From positions 1 to 9,197 of the forward strand of contig WFUQ01000085.1 of the NCBI GenBank assembly GCA_015484935.1: a DNA stretch of 9,197 nucleotides, read 5' to 3'. This DNA is from Gammaproteobacteria bacterium (GTDB lineage Bacteria; Pseudomonadota; Gammaproteobacteria; SZUA-229). Each line of letters starts with the position of its first letter. The first letter of the stretch is position 1. The position numbers and the translations under genes are program-made. The notes below the pieces were generated by a model. That model searched no databases, was not told the DNA's origin, and saw only the letters and a list, made by a program, of their open reading frames with translations. Shown one piece after another: positions 1-7,373 of the stretch.

Positions 1-19
1 ATGGGGGAGGCGTACTCTG

Positions 20-442
20 ATGAAACCACGAACGATCGGTGTTGCTGCCCGCGAGGCCGGGGTGAATATCGAGACCATACGTTATTATCAGCGTATCGGT
101 CTGATCGAGGAGCCACCCAAACCGGACGCGGGCTTCCGACTCTACCCCGAATCGACCATCGAACGCATCCGCTTCATCCAGCGGGCGAAAGCGTTGGGTT
201 TCAGCCTGAATGAGACCACCCGTCTGCTGGAGCTAGAGGACGGTCGCTGTGAGCAGACCCGCGAGCTCGCCGAGTCGAAGCTGGCGGTCATCAACACCAA
301 GATCGAAGACCTCAGCAATATGGCCGCAGTACTCACTGAACACATCAAATGTTGCCAGTCGAATACCGATAATCAGGCGTGTCCGCTCATCTCCTCGCTA
401 TCGAGCGAATCACTGGTGGTGGACGACTCATCGGGGAACTGA
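20..442 (+). CDS. merR: Mercury-responsive MerR transcriptional regulator
   Basis: This 140-aa protein is the Hg(II)-sensing activator/repressor of mer genes; MerR family dimers bind a long-spacer promoter and untwist it when metal binds. The N-terminal winged HTH is clear (TIGVAAREAGVNIETIRYYQ, residues 5-24, then the FRLYPE wing near 39-44). A dimerisation helix spans about 80-110. All three Hg ligands of Tn501-type MerR align: C77 (DGRC), C112 (KCCQ) and C121 (NQACPLI), corresponding to C82, C117 and C126. C111 is an additional adjacent cysteine. Length matches the family (about 144 aa). The ATG at 20 is preceded by a strong GGGGAGG Shine-Dalgarno at 4-10. The gene reads in the same direction as merC and merA, and its operator lies downstream of its stop codon; its own promoter is outside the window. 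Identity as mercury MerR rather than CadR, ZntR or CueR is well supported by the cysteine pattern and the neighbours. Confidence 0.95.
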   Translation: MKPRTIGVAAREAGVNIETIRYYQRIGLIEEPPKPDAGFRLYPESTIERIRFIQRAKALGFSLNETTRLLELEDGRCEQTRELAESKLAVINTKIEDLSNMAAVLTEHIKCCQSNTDNQACPLISSLSSESLVVDDSSGN

Positions 443-452
443 CGATTACGGC

Positions 453-483
453 TTGACTCTGTACTATAGTACGGAGTTTATGC
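453..483 (+). promoter_or_regulatory. mer operator/promoter (MerR-type, 19-bp spacer)
   Basis: A -35 box TTGACT (453-458) and a -10 box TTATGC (478-483) are separated by 19 bp, the over-long spacing typical of MerR-controlled promoters. Inside the spacer sits a 22-bp dyad (456-477), with half-sites ACTCTGTACT and AGTACGGAGT that differ from perfect symmetry by one base pair. The sequence closely resembles the Tn501/Tn21 PmerT operator (TTGACTCCGTAC...GTACGGA). It lies 10 nt after the merR stop and about 35 nt before the merC start, so it should drive merC-merA-HMA. The exact -10 hexamer could be shifted by one base. Confidence 0.9.
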
Positions 484-518
484 TCCCGCCATAGTCATAG
501 TAAACGGGGGTCAAGCCG

Positions 519-2409
<1,891 letters not shown>

Positions 2410-2447
2410 ATCGTTAACAATCAACAGAAAGAATAACAGGAAAAAAC

Positions 2448-2684
2448 ATGTCTGATGTAACAGTCTATAAAGTGGGTGGTGCCGGGTGCGGCGCCTGCAT
2501 ATTGAAGATAAAAAACCTCATCACGCCGTTGGCAGGCGTCGAAGATGTGGTGTTCGATCTGAAACATAACACGCTGACCGTCACCGGTGCGCACAAGCAC
2601 GATGATGTGATCACAGCGATGTCCGGCGGAAAGTTTACTGCCGAGTTGATGACAGACCAGGTGACTCAATCTGTCACGGGCTAA
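2448..2684 (+). CDS. Small cytosolic heavy-metal-associated (HMA) domain protein
   Basis: This 78-aa protein consists of essentially one HMA fold (predicted beta-alpha-beta-beta-alpha-beta). The metal site is GGAGCGAC with C14 and C17, followed by an amphipathic helix (ILKIKNLITPLAGV) and strands DVVFDL and TLTVTG. No signal peptide or membrane segment is present, so it is not a periplasmic MerP. The usual GMTCxxC loop is replaced by GAGCGAC. A Shine-Dalgarno AGGAAAA (2438-2444) precedes the ATG. As last gene of the mer operon next to a MerA that lacks its HMA domain, it plausibly carries Hg(II) from MerC to MerA, like a detached NmerA. That role is inferred; a CopZ-like chaperone for another thiophilic metal is the alternative. 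Confidence 0.82.
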   Translation: MSDVTVYKVGGAGCGACILKIKNLITPLAGVEDVVFDLKHNTLTVTGAHKHDDVITAMSGGKFTAELMTDQVTQSVTG

Positions 2685-2758
2685 TGCTCCTTGTTTGATA
2701 CAGGTAAGGCGTTACCCGGTGTCGAGTTTTTGATTACATCGTATGGTAACGAGACGGC

Positions 2759-3724
2759 TTAGCGCACCACTGGCAGGTCGGACTTGATCCATTCGGTCAT
2801 GCCGCCACGCACGACGTGGACATCATGAAAACCCTGTTCGGTGAGTTGCAGTGCGGCTTTGGCGGAGCGTCTGTCGGTTCTGCAAATGATAGCGACAGGT
2901 TGTTCTATGTGTTCTGTTAATTCGCTGATACGCTCGGGCAGTTCTTCGACTGCGATGTTGAGTGCGTTTTCGATATGGCCCTGTTCACCGACGAAGTCGT
3001 CTGCTGTGCGAACATCGAGTAGTAATATCTTGTTTTCGTCCAGGCGTTGTTTGAGCTCGGTGATGTCGATCGTCGGTCCGCGTCGCATATTGCCGATCAG
3101 CCGTGGCAGAAATGCGACGACTGCGAGCAATGCCAGTGCGATCATGATCTTCTGTATCAGGCCTTCGCCACCACTGATAGCTTCACGTCCGGCATAGCCT
3201 AACCAGGTGTAAGCAATAGCACCGGGTAACATGAACAGATATGTCGCCAACAGGTAGTGGCTGAACCGTATCCTGGTCAGACCCAGCGCGTAGTTGAGCA
3301 GATTGAACGGGAACAAGGGAACCAGTCGCACGAACGCGACGAAACGCCAGCCTTCACCTTCGACACCGTTGATGAGTTGTTTGACCTTACCTCCGGCTTT
3401 GGCGGATACCCAGTCGGAAGCCAGATAACGCGAGATCAAAAAGGCCAGCGCCGCACCGAGTGTCGCACCGGTCAGGTTATAGAGTGTACCGAATACCGGC
3501 CCGAACAATGCACCGCCAGCGAGTGTGATGACAGAGCCGGGCAGGAACAACACCGTGGCGATAGCGTAGATGAGCATGAACACGACGGGAGCCAGTACCC
3601 CGGCATCATCGATCCACGCTTCCAGCGCAGTCACATCGAAACGGTCACGATAGATAACAGCGAAACCGATACCCGCAACGAGGCCGAGTAGCAACACGAC
3701 CCGTATCAGGCGCTTACTGTTCAT
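2759..3724 (-). CDS. TVP38/TMEM64 family membrane protein fused to a C-terminal rhodanese domain
   Basis: This 321-aa fusion has about six hydrophobic segments (roughly 5-25, 43-76, 77-101, 126-149, 154-179, 189-211). They contain the TVP38/TMEM64 (DedA-like) signatures FLPGSVITLAGGALFGP and FVRLVPLFPFNLLNYALGL. A cytosolic rhodanese domain follows (about 217-321), with LLDVR at 235-239, an active-site loop CRTDRRS led by C281, and the usual VRGGMTEW end. The TVP38 part is probably a lipid or small-solute membrane factor of unknown substrate; the rhodanese Cys is of the sulfurtransferase/persulfide type. The ATG at 3724 is chosen because GGAG (3733-3736) lies 8 nt upstream. An in-frame ATG at 3757 lacks a ribosome site and would add 11 residues deep inside the upstream gene. 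It overlaps the desaturase by 11 nt, indicating coupled translation. Separate TVP38 and rhodanese proteins are common; here they share one chain. Confidence 0.9.
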   Translation of the reverse strand: MNSKRLIRVVLLLGLVAGIGFAVIYRDRFDVTALEAWIDDAGVLAPVVFMLIYAIATVLFLPGSVITLAGGALFGPVFGTLYNLTGATLGAALAFLISRYLASDWVSAKAGGKVKQLINGVEGEGWRFVAFVRLVPLFPFNLLNYALGLTRIRFSHYLLATYLFMLPGAIAYTWLGYAGREAISGGEGLIQKIMIALALLAVVAFLPRLIGNMRRGPTIDITELKQRLDENKILLLDVRTADDFVGEQGHIENALNIAVEELPERISELTEHIEQPVAIICRTDRRSAKAALQLTEQGFHDVHVVRGGMTEWIKSDLPVVR

Positions 3725-4577
3725 CGTCATCGCTCCATCGTCGCCGGTTGATGGCATAGCTGTTTATCTTGCCGACGAAGGGAAGCCACAACATGCCGGG
3801 CAGCCAGGAAACCAGTTTCATATCGTTGTAGGTGTGGATACCTATTTTCATATCTTCATGTCCGGCGCGAGGTTGTGCACGGTAGGTGCCGAACAGACGG
3901 TCCCACCACGGCAGGTTAAAACCGAAGTTGCTGTTGGCTTCATCGTCTTCCACCGAATGATGCACTCGATGCATATCAGGCGTGACTACGAACAGGCGTA
4001 AAAATTTGTCGAGGGTGAGGTTTAAACGTACGTTGCTGTGATTGAACATGGCGGTGGCATTGAGCACGACTTCGAATATCACCACGGCAACCACAGGTGG
4101 CCCCAGTAACAGGATGGTGGCGAACTTGATCAACATGGACAAGATGATCTCGATGGGATGAAAACGTGCACCGGTGGTGACATCGAAATCCGGGTCAGCA
4201 TGATGTACCCGGTGTAATCGCCACAGTGCAGGTACGGCATGTACCATCACATGTTGCAGATAGATGACCATATCCATGATGATGATCGAGGCGATACTGG
4301 CAAGCCAGAATGGTGTGTCGTAATAGTTAAACAGCCCCCAGCCACGCATCTCGGCAAAAGCGGCGACGCCGACAGCAGCCGTAGGGAAGAGCAAGCGGAT
4401 CAGAAAGCTGTTGAAAAATACCAGCCCGAGATTGTTGGTCCAGCGCACGATTTTGGAAACCGTCAGCGCACGACGCGGGGCAAGTACTTCCCACAGGCAC
4501 ATCACGGCCAGCATGCCGAAGAAAAACCCCATGCGGATAGTCTTCTCATTGTTCATGACGAATTCAGTAATATCCAT
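3714..4577 (-). CDS. Sterol desaturase / fatty acid hydroxylase family membrane protein
   Basis: This 287-aa integral membrane di-iron oxygenase-type protein has an N-terminal membrane segment (about 15-30), further ones at about 50-75 and 88-108, and a long one at about 144-172. The family's eight-histidine pattern is present: HVMVH (109-113), HRVHH (122-126), an isolated FHPIE His (140), NHSN (180) and HRVHH (203-207). These imply an active, oxygen-dependent hydroxylase or desaturase acting on a lipid; the substrate cannot be read from sequence. The ATG at 4577 has GAGG at 4584-4587, 6 nt upstream, and is preferred over a TTG four codons earlier (4589) that overlaps that ribosome site. It is divergent from the ArsR-rhodanese regulator and overlaps the downstream TVP38-rhodanese gene. 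Despite the family name, nothing suggests sterol synthesis. Confidence 0.9.
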   Translation of the reverse strand: MDITEFVMNNEKTIRMGFFFGMLAVMCLWEVLAPRRALTVSKIVRWTNNLGLVFFNSFLIRLLFPTAAVGVAAFAEMRGWGLFNYYDTPFWLASIASIIIMDMVIYLQHVMVHAVPALWRLHRVHHADPDFDVTTGARFHPIEIILSMLIKFATILLLGPPVVAVVIFEVVLNATAMFNHSNVRLNLTLDKFLRLFVVTPDMHRVHHSVEDDEANSNFGFNLPWWDRLFGTYRAQPRAGHEDMKIGIHTYNDMKLVSWLPGMLWLPFVGKINSYAINRRRWSDDDEQ

Positions 4578-4641
4578 GATCTGCCTCAATCGACTCTGCT
4601 GGCAAAAAGGTCAGCAGGTCTGCTATGATTATCGCTAAGAA

Positions 4642-4661
4642 AAGTATTCAATAGAATACTT
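4642..4661. promoter_or_regulatory. Perfect inverted repeat, likely ArsR-rhodanese operator, overlapping a promoter
   Basis: Arms AAGTATTC (4642-4649) and GAATACTT (4654-4661) are exact reverse complements around a 4-bp AATA centre. A degenerate third half-site, GAATAGTAT, follows at 4662-4670. The repeat lies 27-46 nt before the start of the ArsR-type gene, in the only divergent spacer of the window. A candidate -10 box TAGAAT (4652-4657), with a weak -35 TTATCG (4629-4634, 17-bp spacing), would put the operator over the -10 and allow repression. AT-rich palindromes are usual for ArsR family operators. Assignment to this regulator is inferred from position; the promoter boxes are tentative. 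Confidence 0.65.
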
Positions 4662-4687
4662 GAATAGTATGTGAGCTTTCTGAGATT

Positions 4688-5380
4688 ATGTCAACGACCA
4701 ACGTCAAACATGCGCTGTTCGCCCAATTTGCCCGCGTCGGCAAGGCACTCAGTAATGCTAACCGACTGGAATTGCTGGAGCTTCTGGCGCAGGGCGAGCG
4801 TAGCGTCGATGCCCTCGCCAGTGTCTCCGGACTCAGCATAGCCAATACCTCGCAACATCTGCAACAGCTCAGGCAGGCGGGATTAGTCTTGTCAGACAAG
4901 CAGGGGCTGAAAGTGTTCTATCGATTGTCCGGTGATGATGTGATCAATCTGCTGGATTGCCTGCGTGCTGTGGCAGAGCAGAGAGTCGCCGAAGTGAACC
5001 AGCTGATCGCAACTTACCTGACGGTGAAGGATAATCTGGAACCTATTGCCAGCGAAGAATTACTTCAGCGTGTTGAAGATGGACTGGTGACGGTGATCGA
5101 TGTGCGGCCTGCGGAAGAATATGACGCCGGGCATCTGGCCGGTGCCATCAATATCCCGCTGGCTGAACTGGAGCAACAATTCGACAAGCTGGAAGCCAGT
5201 CAGGAGATAGTGGCCTATTGTCGTGGCCCACATTGTGTACTGGCATACGATGCGGTCGCTCGACTGCGCGACAGAGGATTGCTTGCCCGCCGCCTCGACG
5301 GGGGCTATCCTGAATGGCGTGTTGCCGGTCTGCCGATAGAAAAATCAGTGGGCGAACCGATTGACGATGCGCTGGCTTGA
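4688..5380 (+). CDS. ArsR family transcriptional regulator with C-terminal rhodanese domain
   Basis: This 230-aa cytosolic regulator has an ArsR winged HTH (about 8-95) with recognition region LSIANTSQHLQQLRQAGLV (49-67) and wing SDKQGLKVFYRL (69-80). A rhodanese domain follows (about 118-220), with VIDVRPAEEYDAGHLAGAINIP (136-157 region), active loop CRGPHC (C178-C183) and the GGYPEW end. The classic ArsR metal motif ELCVCDL is absent: the aligned stretch reads ERSVDALASV. The SmtB-type alpha-5 His/Asp site is also absent. Only one cysteine, C91, lies in the HTH part. Sensing therefore probably uses the rhodanese cysteines, for example through persulfidation or thiol-reactive metals (inference). 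It is divergent from the desaturase/TVP38-rhodanese pair, with a palindrome in between, which makes that pair and itself the likely targets. The ribosome site before the ATG is weak (TGAG at 4681-4684). Confidence 0.92.
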   Translation: MSTTNVKHALFAQFARVGKALSNANRLELLELLAQGERSVDALASVSGLSIANTSQHLQQLRQAGLVLSDKQGLKVFYRLSGDDVINLLDCLRAVAEQRVAEVNQLIATYLTVKDNLEPIASEELLQRVEDGLVTVIDVRPAEEYDAGHLAGAINIPLAELEQQFDKLEASQEIVAYCRGPHCVLAYDAVARLRDRGLLARRLDGGYPEWRVAGLPIEKSVGEPIDDALA

Positions 5381-5453
5381 TGAATAGGTGTTGCGTGGCA
5401 GATCGCGTTATATGAGAAGGGGTGGTCTGAATTCGTAATCAGTCAATGATGTA

Positions 5454-7364
5454 CTAGCCTTTGGCTGTTCGGCCTGCACGCAGACCATTCGCCACGGCCA
5501 GCAACTCGCTGGCTTCATGCACCAGTACTGCTGCCGCGATGCTGATGAAACCACCGACCCCTGCCGGAATCAGGATCACCAGTACCGTTATCGCAAACAC
5601 GATGTTCTGCAAGCTGACTCGACGGGCCTTGCGTCCGAGTAACATCGCTTCTTCCAGTTTGCCGAGATCGTCTGCCATCAGGGCGATATCGGCAGCTTCG
5701 ATCGCGGCATCGGTGCCTGCAGCACCCATCGCCACACCACAGCTGGCGGCCGCTAATGCCGGTGCATCGTTGACACCATCCCCGACCATCAAGACAAAAC
5801 CTTCATCGAGTAATCCGGTGACAGCTTTGACTTTGTCTTCCGGCTTCAGGTCGGCGCGTACGTCATCGATACCGATCTGTTGTGCGATGCGTTCTGCAGT
5901 GCGTCGATTGTCGCCGGTCAGCATGACGGTTTTGATGCCCATGTCGTGCAGATTGGCGATCACCTGTTGTACACCATCACGTAATACATCCTGAATAGCG
6001 ATATAGCCAGCGACGGTGCCGGTGTTAAACACTACCACCACAGTTTTACCTTCTGACTGCAACTGGTCGATATGTGTCTGCTGGTCGTCACTCAACACAC
6101 CATATTGTTTATACAGTTCGGGTTTTCCCAGATACCAGGTTTCAGCATCGATATCAGCCCGGGCACCGGCACCGGTCAATGCCTGAAAGCCGGTGGATGT
6201 TTTAGTGGTAATCGACTGGCTGTTGGCATGATTGACTATCGCACGTGCCAGTGGATGTTCGGAGTGTTGTTCGATGCTGGCGGCGAGTAATAATAATCGT
6301 GAGTCATCACTATTGACTGTGACCACATCGGTGACCTGGGGTTTTCCCATGGTAAGTGTTCCGGTCTTGTCAAAGGCGATGGTTTTGATGACACCCAGAT
6401 GTTCCAGATGGGCGCCGCCCTTGATGAGGATGCCGCGTTTACCTGCGCCGGCGATACCGGCTGCCATGGCGATCGGTAATGAGATCACCAGTGCGCAGGG
6501 GGCAGCGGCGACCAGTAATACGACGGCACGCTCTGCCCACATGCTCATTTCAGCATTCAGTAACCACGGTATCAATAACATCAGGGCAGAACTCGCCAGT
6601 ATGACCGGGCTGTAACGCCGACCAAATCGTTCCATCCATTGTTGTGCCTTGCCTTTTTGATCCTGTGCCTGTTCCACCAGATGGATGATGCGTGACAGCG
6701 TGTTGTCCGCAAAACCGGCAGTGGCTTCGACGGTGATCGCACCCTGATCATTGATGCTGGCGGCAAACACTTTCATGCCGATGGTTTTATCGACGGGTAT
6801 CGATTCACCGGTTACCGGTGATTCATCCAGACTGGTGTTGCCGGTGATGATGACGCCATCGGTGGGCAGTGACTCACCCGGACGTACGATGAAATGATCA
6901 CCGGGCTGTAATTGCTCGGCCGGTATCATCATCTCGCTACCGTCACGCAGTATTCGTGCTTCTTTGGGGGTGAGATCCAGCAACGCGCGGATGGCGGTGC
7001 GGGTACGTGCGAAAGTAAATTCCTCGATGCCTTCTGCGGCACCGTACAGCACCACCAGTGCTGCCGCTTCTTCCCACAGCCCCAGAATGCCGGAACCGGC
7101 GGTGGCGGCGATCATCAATAAAGAGATACCGACTTCGTGTTCGTCGATGAGTTCTTCGACACCTTCCTGTGCCCAGTACCAGGCACCGATGGGGATGCTC
7201 AACCAGAACAATACCGTCGCAATGGTATCGCTGATTGCGCCCATCGATGCCAGCACATAAGCGGGCAGGGCGATAGCGCCAGCTATCAGCGCATTACGTA
7301 ACGGTGGAAACTGCCACCAGTCACCACTGAAACCTTCGTTATCACTGCTGCCACAACAGGCCAT
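5454..7364 (-). CDS. P1B-type heavy-metal translocating ATPase with APC transmembrane motif
   Basis: This 636-aa inner-membrane pump exports metal ions from the cytosol using ATP. The actuator motif TGES is at 185-188, the phosphorylation site DKTGT at 332-336 (D332), the P1B-specific HP dipeptide at 370-371, MLTGDN at 481-486 and the hinge GDGVNDAPAL at 528-537. The transmembrane metal site in the segment before the P-domain reads APCALVIS (A288-P289-C290), not the CPC of Cu(I) or Zn/Cd pumps. The last segment carries HEASELLAVANGLR (616-629), which may add ligands. There is no N-terminal HMA or His-rich domain, only MACC (C3, C4). Length suits the short P1B types. It starts 9 nt after the RND pump gene, with GAGG just upstream, so the two are co-transcribed. 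The metal specificity is open; Zn/Cd/Co-type divalent ions are the first guess from the neighbour. Confidence 0.93.
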   Translation of the reverse strand: MACCGSSDNEGFSGDWWQFPPLRNALIAGAIALPAYVLASMGAISDTIATVLFWLSIPIGAWYWAQEGVEELIDEHEVGISLLMIAATAGSGILGLWEEAAALVVLYGAAEGIEEFTFARTRTAIRALLDLTPKEARILRDGSEMMIPAEQLQPGDHFIVRPGESLPTDGVIITGNTSLDESPVTGESIPVDKTIGMKVFAASINDQGAITVEATAGFADNTLSRIIHLVEQAQDQKGKAQQWMERFGRRYSPVILASSALMLLIPWLLNAEMSMWAERAVVLLVAAAPCALVISLPIAMAAGIAGAGKRGILIKGGAHLEHLGVIKTIAFDKTGTLTMGKPQVTDVVTVNSDDSRLLLLAASIEQHSEHPLARAIVNHANSQSITTKTSTGFQALTGAGARADIDAETWYLGKPELYKQYGVLSDDQQTHIDQLQSEGKTVVVVFNTGTVAGYIAIQDVLRDGVQQVIANLHDMGIKTVMLTGDNRRTAERIAQQIGIDDVRADLKPEDKVKAVTGLLDEGFVLMVGDGVNDAPALAAASCGVAMGAAGTDAAIEAADIALMADDLGKLEEAMLLGRKARRVSLQNIVFAITVLVILIPAGVGGFISIAAAVLVHEASELLAVANGLRAGRTAKG

Positions 7365-7373
7365 ATCACCTCA

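Noticed and set aside
1..213. 70-aa frame starting at base 1
   Set aside because: It overlaps merR in another frame, is arginine-rich in the manner of a shadow frame, and merR is unambiguous.
2448..2684. MerP, the periplasmic mercury-binding protein
   Set aside because: The protein has the HMA fold and CxxC but begins directly with the first strand and has no signal peptide, so a periplasmic MerP call is not supported.
2703..2731. Possible terminator in the convergent spacer: GGTAA/TTACC stem (2703-2716) followed by a TTTTT run (2727-2731)
   Set aside because: The stem is only 5 bp and the T run starts about 10 nt after it, so it does not meet the usual intrinsic terminator form. A competing GTTACC/GGTAAC pairing (2711-2716 with 2745-2750) is equally weak.
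5381..5453. 73-bp convergent spacer between the ArsR-rhodanese and ATPase genes
   Set aside because: No hairpin with a T run, no open frame and no repeat is visible; I see nothing to annotate.
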